In this document: in pieces, positions 30,303-39,405 of the stretch
Numbering within the stretch: position 1 is the first letter of the stretch
Layout of the letters: the number at the start of each line of letters is the position of its first letter
Assembly (NCBI RefSeq): GCF_038738535.1
Contig: NZ_CP046128.1
Span: 1,488,001-1,552,000 of the forward strand
Reading direction: 5' to 3'
DNA: 64,000 bases
DNA from: Bacillus pumilus
GTDB lineage: Bacteria; Bacillota; Bacilli; Bacillales; Bacillaceae
Position numbers and translations under genes: made by a program
Notes under the pieces: model-generated
What the model was told of the DNA's origin: nothing
Seen by the model: the letters and a program-made list of their open reading frames with translations, nothing else
Database searches by the model: none

Positions 30303-30536
30303 GTATAAAAAAAGAGGATTTGTCCGAAAAATGACACTCTTTTTTCCAAGAAAACCCTTACAATTCTTAGTTCTTTGAATCTAGGTCTTTATGCCTATTC
30401 GTAAAATAGATATATATTACGAGTTTTTTTTACATATACATCATAGACTTTAATCCTATTATTTCTTACAATGAACATATGGTTTTACAAATCTCGACAT
30501 GATTAAATGGAATGAAATACATATGATTGGAGGTAT
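30303..30536 (+). promoter_or_regulatory. Regulatory region between codY and flgB
   Basis: This gap of more than 230 bases holds no gene and should carry the fla/che operon promoters. In B. subtilis the corresponding region has SigA and SigD promoters and is bound by CodY. Here I see a compact block at 30306-30345: TAAA (30306-30309) and TCCGAAAA (30323-30330) at 13-base spacing, a weak SigD-like pair; ATTTGTCCGAAAAAT (30318-30332), an imperfect CodY box with four mismatches; and flanking AAAAAAGAG/CTCTTTTTT arms. The rest is AT-rich; no SigA promoter with both good hexamers was found. Confidence 0.5.
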
Positions 30537-30542
30537 ATGGTT

Positions 30543-30932
30543 TTGGATATATTTTCTGGAACGATAAGCAACCTTGAGAATGCCTTGGGCAGAGCGAATG
30601 TTAAGCAAAAAGTCATAAGCAATAATATCGCGAATATAGACACACCGAACTACAAGTCGAAAAACGTCGCTTTTCATGATATGCTAAACGATGCGTCGAT
30701 CAAGTTAGATGCTAAAAAAACATACCAAGGTCACATTGATTTTTCTAAAACAGGGTCTAATTATTCAGTTGTTTCGAGCAACCGTACTTCATATCAAGAA
30801 AACGGAAATAATGTCGATATTGATCAAGAGATGAGTGAACTCGCTAAAAACCAAATTCAGTATAATGCGTTGGTTGAAAGAATGAGTGGAAAATTCAATT
30901 CTCTTAAAACAGTTTTGACAGGAGGTAAGTGA
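30543..30932 (+). CDS. flgB: Flagellar proximal rod protein FlgB
   Basis: FlgB builds the proximal rod that connects the MS ring to the drive shaft. The 129-residue protein has the rod-family N-terminal pattern (FSGTISNLENAL, VISNNIANIDTPNYKSKN) and a C-terminal helix. I choose TTG 30543: it is 9 bases from GGAGG and matches the B. subtilis protein length, whereas ATG 30537 is only 3 bases from it. It is the first gene of the fla/che operon, and its stop overlaps flgC (TGATG). Confidence 0.93.
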   Translation: MDIFSGTISNLENALGRANVKQKVISNNIANIDTPNYKSKNVAFHDMLNDASIKLDAKKTYQGHIDFSKTGSNYSVVSSNRTSYQENGNNVDIDQEMSELAKNQIQYNALVERMSGKFNSLKTVLTGGK

Positions 30933-31384
30933 TGTCAATTTTTTCAGGAGTTAACGCTTCGGCCTCAGCATTAACAGCTCAGAGGCTCAGAATGGACGTT
31001 GTATCCTCTAACCTTGCAAATATGGATACAACAAGAGCGAAACAGGTTGATGGCAACTGGGAGCCTTATAGACGTAAGCTCGTCACATTACAGCCGTCAG
31101 GTGAATCGTTTTCATCTATATTGAACTCAAGCATGAATTCGAGCGGCAAATTAGGAAACGGCGTGAAAGCAACGAAGATTACAGAAGACGAAACTCCATT
31201 CAACCTTCAATATGATCCTACAAATCCCGATGCCAATGAAAATGGATATGTTCAAACACCTAATGTTGATCCATTAAAGGAAATGGTTGACCTCATCAGC
31301 AGCTCAAGGTCATATGAAGCAAACGTGACCGCACTAAATGCGAATAAAAGCATGTTGATGAAAGCTTTAGAAATAGGAAAGTAA
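30932..31384 (+). CDS. flgC: Flagellar proximal rod protein FlgC
   Basis: FlgC is a rod subunit next to FlgB. The 150-residue protein carries the rod/hook signature ALTAQRLRMDVVSSNLANMDTT and the C-terminal SSSRSYEANVTALNANKSML helix. ATG 30932 overlaps the flgB stop by one base, after GGAGG; GTG 30929 is an alternative that I reject as it overlaps the stop more. Confidence 0.96.
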   Translation: MSIFSGVNASASALTAQRLRMDVVSSNLANMDTTRAKQVDGNWEPYRRKLVTLQPSGESFSSILNSSMNSSGKLGNGVKATKITEDETPFNLQYDPTNPDANENGYVQTPNVDPLKEMVDLISSSRSYEANVTALNANKSMLMKALEIGK

Positions 31385-31395
31385 GGTGAAAAGAA

Positions 31396-31713
31396 TTGGT
31401 TAACGCAATATCTCCTTTCCAGCTTCAAACCGCTCAGCAAGCAAGTGAATTGACGAATGCATCGTCCGTTCAGGCGGCTGCACCTAAAAGTCAAACGAAT
31501 TTCTCTGATGTGCTGAAGAATTCCATTGAGGCATTAAATCAATCACAGCTGAAATCAGACCAGTATACAAATGCTCTTGCACAAGGAAAAGATGTCAATC
31601 TCGATGAAGTCATGATTGCCTCGCAAAAAGCGAGTGTGACACTTACAGCTGCAACGGAGTTTCGAAATAAAGCAGTCGAAGCGTACCAAGAGATTATGAG
31701 AATGCAGATGTAG
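31396..31713 (+). CDS. fliE: Flagellar hook-basal body protein FliE
   Basis: FliE links the MS ring to the rod and is exported early. The 105-residue protein has the family's C-terminal segment VNLDEVMIASQKASVTLTAATEFRNK in the last third. The start is TTG 31396 (codes VNAISPF), 7 bases after AAGGTG; no ATG gives a full N terminus. Confidence 0.95.
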   Translation: MVNAISPFQLQTAQQASELTNASSVQAAAPKSQTNFSDVLKNSIEALNQSQLKSDQYTNALAQGKDVNLDEVMIASQKASVTLTAATEFRNKAVEAYQEIMRMQM

Positions 31714-31762
31714 GAGGTGCTGACGGACAAAAAAAGACTGAATGGAATGACCGGGGGTTAAG

Positions 31763-33355
31763 ATGAATCGTACTTTAATGCAATTAAGAACAAAAACAGT
31801 TGAGTTTTGGCGAAATCGATCAAAATTACAAAAAATACTCATGATTGGCGGCGTTGCTGCCCTAGCAATCATTATTACGGTTGTTAGCATCTTTGCTTCT
31901 TCTGAAAAAATGGTTCCATTGTTTAAAGATTTGTCTGAGGCAGAAGCTGGACAAATCAAACAGGAACTGGATGGCAAAAACGTTAAATCGGAACTTGCGA
32001 ATAATGGAACAACGATTCTCGTTCCAGAAAAGCAGGCCGACACTTTAAAAGTAACACTCGCATCTGAGGGTCTCCCTAAGACAGGGAATATTGATTATTC
32101 CTTCTTTGCGAACAATTCCGGCTTCGGTTTAACAGATAATGAATTTGATGTTCTGAAAGTAGACGCAACTCAGACAGAACTATCCAATCTAATCAACACG
32201 ATTGATGGGATTAAAGATTCAAAAGTTATGATTAACCTGCCAAAAGATTCCGTTTTTGTTGGAGAAGAGCAAAGTAATGCATCAGCATCCATTGTGCTGC
32301 AAGTTGAGCCTGGCTACACGCTCGCGCCGCAGCAAGTAAAAGGCCTTTATCATCTTATTTCAAAAAGTGTGCCGAATTTAAAGACAGAAAACATTGTCAT
32401 TATGGACCAAGATTCCAACTACTACGACTTAAACAGCAGTTCCGATTCCTATGCAAGTGGAATGGATGCACAGCAGCAGAAAAAAGAAGAGATTGAAAAG
32501 AACCTTCAAAGAAAAATTCAACAGCTGCTCGGAACAATGATGGGTCAAGAAAAAGTGGCTGTATCGGTCACAACAGACATTGATTTTACTGAAGAGAAAA
32601 GAAAAGAAGATCTTGTAGAACCAGTTGATAAAGAAAACATGCAAGGCATTGCTGTCAGTGCTGAAAAGATTGCTGAAACTTATTCAGGAAATGGTGCAGC
32701 AGCTGGAGGCACCGCTGGAACAGGCGACGATGATGTCACAAATTATCAAGGCGCCGATGGAGCGAACGGTAGCGGAGATTACGAAAAGAGCGAAGATCGT
32801 ATCAACTATGAAGTCAACCGCATTCATAAAGATATCAAAGAGAGCCCTTATAAAATTAGAGATGTTGGCATTCAAGCATTGGTCGAACCACCAACGGCAA
32901 ACGATGTGAACTCTTTAACACCTGAAAGGCAAGATGATATCAAAAAGATTCTTTCAACGATCATTAGCACTTCAATTGATAAAGAATACACAAATGGTCA
33001 AGCGCTCACTCAAGCGGACTTAGATAACAAAATTGTTTTATCTGTATCAAAATTAGACGGTAAACAGCAAACTGCAGCAGAAAACCCATCAAACAATATT
33101 CCAATCTGGGTTTATATTGTAGGCGGTGTGCTACTACTTGCAATTATCGCTCTCATTATTCTTCTTGTGCGTAAACGCAGAAAAGAAGAGGAAGAAGAGT
33201 TTGAGTTTGATGAACGTACACCAATCCATGTTCCTGATATCGACACTGAACCAGAAACAGAAGAAATGGTGAGAAAAAATCAGCTTGAAAAAATGGCAAA
33301 AGAAAAACCAGAAGACTTTGCTAAATTGCTACGCAGCTGGCTGTCCGAGGATTAG
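31763..33355 (+). CDS. fliF: Flagellar MS-ring protein FliF
   Basis: FliF forms the inner-membrane MS ring on which rod, export gate and C-ring assemble. The 530-residue protein has an N-terminal membrane segment (about 25-46, ILMIGGVAALAIIITVVSIF), periplasmic-side ring domains, a Gly/Asp-rich insertion near 310-330, a second membrane segment (about 448-471) and a cytoplasmic tail that binds FliG (EDFAKLLRSWLSED). ATG 31763 follows GGGGGTTAAG. Confidence 0.97.
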   Translation: MNRTLMQLRTKTVEFWRNRSKLQKILMIGGVAALAIIITVVSIFASSEKMVPLFKDLSEAEAGQIKQELDGKNVKSELANNGTTILVPEKQADTLKVTLASEGLPKTGNIDYSFFANNSGFGLTDNEFDVLKVDATQTELSNLINTIDGIKDSKVMINLPKDSVFVGEEQSNASASIVLQVEPGYTLAPQQVKGLYHLISKSVPNLKTENIVIMDQDSNYYDLNSSSDSYASGMDAQQQKKEEIEKNLQRKIQQLLGTMMGQEKVAVSVTTDIDFTEEKRKEDLVEPVDKENMQGIAVSAEKIAETYSGNGAAAGGTAGTGDDDVTNYQGADGANGSGDYEKSEDRINYEVNRIHKDIKESPYKIRDVGIQALVEPPTANDVNSLTPERQDDIKKILSTIISTSIDKEYTNGQALTQADLDNKIVLSVSKLDGKQQTAAENPSNNIPIWVYIVGGVLLLAIIALIILLVRKRRKEEEEEFEFDERTPIHVPDIDTEPETEEMVRKNQLEKMAKEKPEDFAKLLRSWLSED

Positions 33356-33366
33356 GAGGAATACAC

Positions 33367-34383
33367 ATGTCGAGAAAAGATCCAAATCGACTAACAGGCA
33401 GACAAAAAGCAGCAATCCTAATGATTTCCTTAGGGCTAGACGTGTCAGCATCTGTATACAAACATCTGTCTGAAGACGAAATAGAAAAATTAACATTAGA
33501 AATTTCCAATGTACGAAGTGTAGATACTGCTAAGAAAGATGAAATCATCGAAGAGTTTCACAGCATCGCCATCGCGCAGGACTACATATCACAAGGCGGT
33601 CTTATGTACGCAAGACAAGTGCTTGAAAAAGCGCTTGGTGAGGACAAAGCGGACAGCATCTTAAACCGATTAACATCCTCGCTTCAAGTGAAACCGTTTG
33701 ATTTTGCTCGAAAGGCTGACCCAGAACAAATCTTAAACTTTATCCAGCATGAGCATCCACAAACCATCGCGCTCATCCTTTCCTACTTAGATCCAGTCCA
33801 AGCTGGGCAGATTTTATCTGAATTAGGTGAGGAAGTACAAACAGAGGTTGCGAGACGTATTGCTTTAATGGACCGCACATCTCCAGAGATCATCAATGAA
33901 GTGGAACGCATTCTTGAACAAAAGCTTTCTTCAACCTTTACGCAGGACTATACGCAAACGGGCGGGGTCGAAGCGGTTGTAGAAGTACTAAATGGTGTAG
34001 ACCGTGCGACCGAGAAGACCATTTTAGACACACTTGAAATTCAAGATCCTGAGCTTGCTGATGAAATTAAGAAACGTATGTTTGTCTTTGAAGATATTGT
34101 CACTCTTGACAGTAGAGCGATTCAGCGTGTGATCAGAGATGTTGAAAATGATGACTTATTGCTCGCGCTCAAAGTGGCAAGCGAAGAGGTCAAAGAAATT
34201 GTCTTCCGCAACATGTCACAGCGAATGGTCGAAACGTTCAAAGAAGAAATGGAGTTTATGGGACCTGTCCGGCTTAGAGATGTCGAGGAAGCACAAACTC
34301 GTATTGTCAGCATCGTAAGACGACTCGAGGAAGCTGGAGAAATCGTCATAGCTCGAGGCGGAGGAGACGATATCATTGTCTAG
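33367..34383 (+). CDS. fliG: Flagellar motor switch protein FliG
   Basis: FliG is the rotor protein that meets the stator and sets rotation direction. The 338-residue protein has N, middle (EHPQTIALILSYLDP, the EHPQR-like motif) and C-terminal domains with the charged torque helix (FEDIVTLDSRAIQRVIRDVE). ATG 33367 follows TAGGAGGAA. Its end overlaps fliH by eight bases. Confidence 0.97.
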   Translation: MSRKDPNRLTGRQKAAILMISLGLDVSASVYKHLSEDEIEKLTLEISNVRSVDTAKKDEIIEEFHSIAIAQDYISQGGLMYARQVLEKALGEDKADSILNRLTSSLQVKPFDFARKADPEQILNFIQHEHPQTIALILSYLDPVQAGQILSELGEEVQTEVARRIALMDRTSPEIINEVERILEQKLSSTFTQDYTQTGGVEAVVEVLNGVDRATEKTILDTLEIQDPELADEIKKRMFVFEDIVTLDSRAIQRVIRDVENDDLLLALKVASEEVKEIVFRNMSQRMVETFKEEMEFMGPVRLRDVEEAQTRIVSIVRRLEEAGEIVIARGGGDDIIV

Positions 34384-35140
34384 GATTATCAAACATGAAA
34401 CATCTGTTATTCCTGAGCAAGGCCGGCAAACGATTCCTTTGCAGCAAGTGGAGTTTAAAAAAGAACATCACGAAGAAGAGCTTGTCAATGAAACAGAAGC
34501 ATCGCAGCTTGTACTAAGTGATGCTGAAGATCAAGCAAGCCGTATAGTAGAACAAGCAAATAGTGAGCTTGAAAAAACAATGGCTGAAATCAATCAGCGC
34601 CGCGCTGCTTTTGAAGAAGAAAGAATGCAGCTCATTGAAGAAGCGAAACAAGCAGGTTACCAAGATGGCTTCCAAAAGGGTGAAACAGATGCGAATATGC
34701 AGTACCAATCGATTCTTGATCAAGCGAATGACATTGTCAGTCTTGCCAAGCAGGATTACGAAGAAAAAATTGAAAGCTCCGCAGAAAAAATTGTGGAACT
34801 GGCTTTCGAACTCGCCAAACGCGTTTGGTACTCGGCTGAGGACACGAAAGATCAATTTTTGGCTCTCGTGAAGCAGGTCATTTCAGAAGTGAAAGAATAT
34901 GACGATATTTCCATCTATGTTGACCCTGAACATTACGATCATGTGATGGAGTATAAAGACGAATTAATCAGAATCCTTCAAAAGGATACACACCTTGCCA
35001 TTTACTCGGATGAAAAAGCGCCAAAAGGGACTTGTTACGTAGAAACAAGCTTTGGAAAAGTGGAAGCGAGTGTTGATACCCAAATGAATCAGTTGAAAGA
35101 AAAGTTACTAGAAGTCATTGATTCAGGTGATCACAAATGA
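34376..35140 (+). CDS. fliH: Flagellar export ATPase regulator FliH
   Basis: FliH dimers bind the export ATPase FliI and anchor it near the C-ring. The 254-residue protein has a long coiled-coil middle (about 35-125, rich in E, A and Q) including a GYQDGFQKGE segment, and a globular C-terminal domain. It starts at TTG 34376 within the fliG end, 9 bases after GGAGGAG. The stop overlaps fliI (ATGA). Confidence 0.93.
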   Translation: MSRIIKHETSVIPEQGRQTIPLQQVEFKKEHHEEELVNETEASQLVLSDAEDQASRIVEQANSELEKTMAEINQRRAAFEEERMQLIEEAKQAGYQDGFQKGETDANMQYQSILDQANDIVSLAKQDYEEKIESSAEKIVELAFELAKRVWYSAEDTKDQFLALVKQVISEVKEYDDISIYVDPEHYDHVMEYKDELIRILQKDTHLAIYSDEKAPKGTCYVETSFGKVEASVDTQMNQLKEKLLEVIDSGDHK

Positions 35141-36453
35141 ACATTGATGTGTTAAAAGAAACAATTGAAACCGCCGATCCTTATAAACGATTTGGCAAAG
35201 TCAATCGAGTTGTTGGGCTGATGATTGAATCTAAGGGGCCGGAGAGTTCTATCGGAGACGTGTGTCTCATTCATAAAAAAGGGCGTAGGCACGATCCGAT
35301 AAAAGCAGAGGTCGTAGGGTTTAGAGATGAAAACATTCTGCTCATGCCTTATGTAGAAGCATCCAATATTTCACCAGGAAGTCTAGTTGAAGCGACAGGT
35401 GAGTCGCTGAAGGTCAAAGTTGGGACTGGATTAATCGGCGAAGTCGTTGATGCCTTCGGTGATCCGCTGGACGGCAGTATGCTTCCAAAGGGACTTGCGC
35501 CTGTTTCGACAGAACAGTCTCCCCCAAATCCGATGGACAGGCCGCCGATTCGAGAAAAGATGGGCGTTGGTGTCAGAGTGATCGATAGTCTGCTCACAGT
35601 TGGCACTGGTCAAAGGATCGGGATTTTTGCTGGAAGTGGTGTTGGAAAAAGTACCTTAATGGGAATGATTGCAAAGCAGACAGAAGCAGATCTGAATGTC
35701 ATTGCCCTTGTAGGAGAGCGTGGCCGTGAAGTTCGTGAGTTTATTGAAAAGGATTTAGGTGCCGAAGGACTGAAGCGATCGATTGTTGTTGTCGCAACTT
35801 CTGACCAGCCTGCACTGACGAGAATGAAAGCTGCTTATACAGCAACAGCTATTGCGGAATATTTTAGAGACAGAGGGAAAAATGTCATGTTCATGATGGA
35901 CTCTGTTACACGGGTCGCTATGGCACAAAGGGAAATCGGTCTTGCAACTGGCGAACCGCCAACGACAAAAGGATATACACCTTCGGTGTTCGCTATACTG
36001 CCTAAATTACTTGAACGAACTGGAACGAATCAGCTTGGTTCCATCACAGCGTTTTACACAGTGCTTGTTGATGGTGACGATATGAATGAGCCAATCGCTG
36101 ATACAGTCAGGGGGATCTTAGATGGCCACATTGTACTTGATCGTGCTTTAGCCAACAAAGGACAATTTCCTGCTGTCAATATTCTGAAAAGTATCAGCCG
36201 CGTTATGAGCAATATCGCAAGTCATGATCACAAGGAGGCGGCCAACCGGTTCCGCCAGCTTTTATCCACTTATCAAAACGCTGAAGACCTCATTAACATT
36301 GGAGCTTATAAAAAAGGCTCCTCGAAAGACATTGATGAGGCCATGCAGGCTTATCCTCATCTGATTTCATTTTTGAAGCAGGATGTAGAAGAGGCTGTAT
36401 CTATTGAAGACAGTGTGAATTTATTGCTCCGTTTGATGAATAGAGAGGATTGA
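35137..36453 (+). CDS. fliI: Flagellum-specific export ATPase FliI
   Basis: FliI is an F1-beta-like ATPase that assists export of flagellar subunits. The 438-residue protein has Walker A AGSGVGKS (165-172), VALVGERGREVREF and Walker B VMFMMDSVTR. ATG 35137 overlaps fliH by four bases. A SigD-promoter-like TAAA-N16-GCCGATCC lies inside its first codons (35153-35180), possibly by chance. Confidence 0.97.
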   Translation: MNIDVLKETIETADPYKRFGKVNRVVGLMIESKGPESSIGDVCLIHKKGRRHDPIKAEVVGFRDENILLMPYVEASNISPGSLVEATGESLKVKVGTGLIGEVVDAFGDPLDGSMLPKGLAPVSTEQSPPNPMDRPPIREKMGVGVRVIDSLLTVGTGQRIGIFAGSGVGKSTLMGMIAKQTEADLNVIALVGERGREVREFIEKDLGAEGLKRSIVVVATSDQPALTRMKAAYTATAIAEYFRDRGKNVMFMMDSVTRVAMAQREIGLATGEPPTTKGYTPSVFAILPKLLERTGTNQLGSITAFYTVLVDGDDMNEPIADTVRGILDGHIVLDRALANKGQFPAVNILKSISRVMSNIASHDHKEAANRFRQLLSTYQNAEDLINIGAYKKGSSKDIDEAMQAYPHLISFLKQDVEEAVSIEDSVNLLLRLMNRED

Positions 36454-36461
36454 CAAAAACA

Positions 36462-36905
36462 GTGAGATATCAATACAAATTTCAAAAGCTCTTAGAACTG
36501 AAAGAAAGTGAAAAAGACAAGTCACTCGCAGCGTACCAACAATCCGTTTCAGCATTTGAGCAAGTCGCTGAAAAACTCTATGAAAATATGAGTAAAAAAG
36601 AATTAATGGAAAAAAGCAAAGAAGAAAAGCTGAGAAGTGGTATGAGTGTTCAAGAAATGCGTCATTACCAGCAATTTGTGACCAATTTAGATAACACCAT
36701 TCAGCACTATCAGCAGCTTGTGATCATGAAACGCCATCAAATGAATGAAAAACAATCTGATTTAACTGAAAAAAACATTGAGTTTAAAAAGTTTGAAAAA
36801 ATGAAAGAAAAGCAGTATGAAAAGTTTTCCCTTGAACATAAGGCCATTGAAATGAAAGAAATGGATGATATCTCTATCAGCCAATTCATGTTTCAAGGAC
36901 ATTAG
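36462..36905 (+). CDS. fliJ: Flagellar export chaperone FliJ
   Basis: FliJ is the stalk-like coiled coil that joins FliI to FlhA during export. The 147-residue protein is nearly all helical and charged (QKLLELKESEKDKSL, YQQFVTNLDNTIQHYQ). I choose GTG 36462 (MRYQYKFQKLL) because it matches the length of the B. subtilis protein and lies 12 bases from AGAGAGGA; TTG 36450 has no room for a ribosome site. Confidence 0.92.
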   Translation: MRYQYKFQKLLELKESEKDKSLAAYQQSVSAFEQVAEKLYENMSKKELMEKSKEEKLRSGMSVQEMRHYQQFVTNLDNTIQHYQQLVIMKRHQMNEKQSDLTEKNIEFKKFEKMKEKQYEKFSLEHKAIEMKEMDDISISQFMFQGH

Positions 36906-36917
36906 GAGTCGAGATGA

Positions 36918-37619
36918 ATGCCTAAGAAGGAAAAAACGAAGGAATCAAGCGGCGGTAAATTTCAATGGATCTTGTTTATTGTCATTATCCCATTGATTGT
37001 GCTTGTGATTGTGACTGGCACAATCCTTTATATTGCGGGTTTTGATCTAAAGAAACCGCTCCAAAACATTCCGGTGATCAGCAGTTTGGTTGGTTCAGAT
37101 GACACCTCAAAAACGTCATCTTCACATAATGATCAAAGCGATGCAGAATTAAAAGAACTGAAAAAAACCATTAAAGAGCAAAAAAATGAACTTGAAATTG
37201 CGCAAAAAGATTTAAAAACAAGTGATGAAGAGATTAAAAGACTGAATCAAAAAATCAGTTCGCTTGAAAAAACATCTAAAAATGATGCGAATAATACGTC
37301 AGCGAGTGATAGTTCAACAAACAACAGCTCATCAAGCGATACATCAGGTAATAATGCGTCAGGGACAACTTCTGATGGGGCAGGATCCTCTAACCAGAAA
37401 CCTAAAGGGAAGATTGTCAGTATCTATGAAAGCATGGACGCAGGGAAATCCGCTAAAATTTTATCAGAATTAAGTGATAAAGAGGCATTGAAGATCCTTG
37501 AAGAGCTGAGCAAAAATAAACTAACAGATATATTAGCAAAACTAACACCTCAGAAGGCAGCTACATTTACGAAAGAGCTTGCTAAAAAAGAAGAAAGTGA
37601 AAATGGGGGTGGACAATAA
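36918..37619 (+). CDS. ylxF: YlxF, MotE-like membrane-anchored protein of the flagellar operon
   Basis: A 233-residue protein with an N-terminal membrane segment (about 16-38), a coiled coil (about 70-115), a low-complexity Ser/Asn/Thr/Gly linker (about 116-160) and a C-terminal MgtE-N-like domain (IYESMDAGKSAKILSELSD, repeated LxxL helices). MotE-type relatives aid stator or basal-body function in other bacteria; the role here is unproved. ATG 36918 follows TTAGGAG; ATG 36914 is in another frame. It sits between fliJ and fliK. Confidence 0.88.
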   Translation: MPKKEKTKESSGGKFQWILFIVIIPLIVLVIVTGTILYIAGFDLKKPLQNIPVISSLVGSDDTSKTSSSHNDQSDAELKELKKTIKEQKNELEIAQKDLKTSDEEIKRLNQKISSLEKTSKNDANNTSASDSSTNNSSSSDTSGNNASGTTSDGAGSSNQKPKGKIVSIYESMDAGKSAKILSELSDKEALKILEELSKNKLTDILAKLTPQKAATFTKELAKKEESENGGGQ

Positions 37620-38942
37620 GTGAAGCTATTGGATATTGGAGCCTTACAGCAATCGTCTCAAGGTCTTTCGGGGCCAAAGGGAGGCGGCGTGGCATCTGCA
37701 CGCGGGTTGTTTAAACAATTACTTAGCGGGGCAGGCGCACAAAGCGGTCTTGTTAATGCTGAGACAGCGGGTGCCTCTCTTTCCATCAATGATGCGATGC
37801 AAATCATTGAAAAATGGATGCAATCACCTGAAGAAGGGGTCGACGGAGACCTTCTTGAAGCGCTTCAAACACTTCAAAGTCAAACGCTTGATTCGTCTGA
37901 TCTCAAGTCACTAGAAGAGTTATTTCAAAAAATGGAAACATCCATTTACGATGATCAAGCTGATAAGCCAGCTTCTGAACATAGTGAGCAGCTCATACAA
38001 GTCCACTTTTTCTTATATCAACTGCTCAATCAACAGCCGCTCAGCTTTGATGCAAAGCTAGTGCAGGATATTGAAGCAAAAGGTCAAGACTTCATCCACT
38101 TTCTTTCGAAAAACGGGGTAGATGAGAAACTGATTCAGCAAGTAAAAGAGCAGTTTTTCTCGCAGGGTTCAGCACCAAAGCTGAATTCGATGTCTCAAAG
38201 TGAGCTGAAACACTTTAATCAGTTAATCGACCATATGATGGCAAACGCAAAAGGATCAGACAAAGAGTTGAAAATTGCTTTAGGAGAGTTAAAAGAATTG
38301 GTCTCTCCAAGACAAGAATCTACTCTTGCTTCTCCGGCAAAAGGTGCTTCCTCCCTTGAATGGCTCATCAAAAAGGAAGTTGTCAAAGGACAAAGCACTG
38401 CTGCACCTGCTTCTGAAAAAAACATCACTCATACGCTGTTGCCAGGTCATAAGCAGTTTTTTCAACTGCAATCAGCAGCTCCTGTTCAGCAGACACAAAC
38501 AAGTGATGAAAAGCCAGGAACGGTTGATCAGCAAATACTAAATACGTGGAAGCAAATGAAATTCACGCCATTTGGAAACTCAAGCGGACGCTTCACAGTT
38601 CGATTAAATCCAGAAAATCTCGGATTTATCACGATTCAGCTGACGAAGCAAAATGGTATGTATGCGAGTAAGATTACTGCTTCGACACAAGCAGCAAAAG
38701 AGCTGTTAGAGCATCACCTGCCGCAGCTCAAGCAGGCGCTTCCGAATATGTCGGTTCAAGTAGACCGTTTTCATATACCGCTTCAATCAAATGAGCAGCC
38801 GCTATTTGGACAATTTAACGAAGAAAACAAGCAGCAGCAGTCAAAAGGGCAGAATTTCCAGAAGCCTGATGAACAGGAAGAAGAATTCCAAGATGTACTG
38901 GATGCTCTTGTTGGGTCAGATGAAGAAGAGGAGGAAATCTAA
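37620..38942 (+). CDS. fliK: Flagellar hook-length control protein FliK
   Basis: FliK is the exported molecular ruler that switches export from hook to filament subunits through FlhB. The 440-residue protein has a variable N-terminal and middle part and a C-terminal Flg_hook domain (about 315-395: SGRFTVRLNPENLGFITIQL, then ELLEHHLPQLKQALPNMSV), ending in an acidic tail. GTG 37620 follows GGGGGTGG by seven bases, directly after the ylxF stop. The stop overlaps flgD by one base. Confidence 0.95.
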   Translation: MKLLDIGALQQSSQGLSGPKGGGVASARGLFKQLLSGAGAQSGLVNAETAGASLSINDAMQIIEKWMQSPEEGVDGDLLEALQTLQSQTLDSSDLKSLEELFQKMETSIYDDQADKPASEHSEQLIQVHFFLYQLLNQQPLSFDAKLVQDIEAKGQDFIHFLSKNGVDEKLIQQVKEQFFSQGSAPKLNSMSQSELKHFNQLIDHMMANAKGSDKELKIALGELKELVSPRQESTLASPAKGASSLEWLIKKEVVKGQSTAAPASEKNITHTLLPGHKQFFQLQSAAPVQQTQTSDEKPGTVDQQILNTWKQMKFTPFGNSSGRFTVRLNPENLGFITIQLTKQNGMYASKITASTQAAKELLEHHLPQLKQALPNMSVQVDRFHIPLQSNEQPLFGQFNEENKQQQSKGQNFQKPDEQEEEFQDVLDALVGSDEEEEEI

Positions 38943-39388
38943 TGGCAACAGTTGATGCTACGAATAGAACAGTCGCACAAGCAGACACTTCTTCAAACGC
39001 AGCAAAGAAAACAGATACGCTTGGCAAAGACCAATTCTTGAAAATATTGCTTACACAGCTTCAAAACCAAGATCCGACAAACCCACTAGATGACCGTGAG
39101 TTTGTCACACAGCTTGCAACATTTTCATCTTTAGAACAGCAAACCAATATGAACGATTCTATCACCAAGCTGAATCAGCTTATGTCTACATTTGTTGCAC
39201 ACCAAGATCCGTTTACGACGTATGTAGGCTGGATTGGTAAAGAAGTATCGGGCAAACTGGATGATAAAGAGATATCAGGCACTGTGAAGTCTGTTAAAAA
39301 CATAAACAATGAATACTTCTTGTATTTAGAAGATGGAACGAAAATCAGCCCTTGGGATGTTACAGCAGTTGGAGAAAAAACGAAGTAA
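38942..39388 (+). CDS. flgD: Flagellar hook capping protein FlgD
   Basis: FlgD caps the growing hook so hook subunits can polymerise. The 148-residue protein has the conserved N-terminal segment LGKDQFLKILLTQLQNQDPTNPLDDREFVTQLATFSSLEQ, here read in parts, and a short C-terminal domain. ATG 38942 follows GAGGAGGAAA and overlaps the fliK stop by one base. Formerly ylxG. Confidence 0.95.
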   Translation: MATVDATNRTVAQADTSSNAAKKTDTLGKDQFLKILLTQLQNQDPTNPLDDREFVTQLATFSSLEQQTNMNDSITKLNQLMSTFVAHQDPFTTYVGWIGKEVSGKLDDKEISGTVKSVKNINNEYFLYLEDGTKISPWDVTAVGEKTK

Positions 39389-39405
39389 TTCGAGGAGGAA
39401 AATAA

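Noticed and set aside
30303-30536. Classical SigA promoter for the fla/che operon
   Set aside because: Several single hexamers (TTTACA at 30429, TAAAAT at 30402, TATTAT at 30457) occur, but no pair has 16-18 base spacing, so I did not call one.
35269-35300. Second SigD-like sequence (TAAA then CCGATAA) in fliI
   Set aside because: Spacing is 17 and the -10 match is poorer; such matches are expected by chance in AT-rich coding DNA.
37264-37380. Low-complexity stretch in ylxF as a possible repeat array or inserted element
   Set aside because: Repeats are irregular Ser/Asn/Thr codons that stay in frame within a conserved domain layout, not a mobile or tandem DNA repeat.
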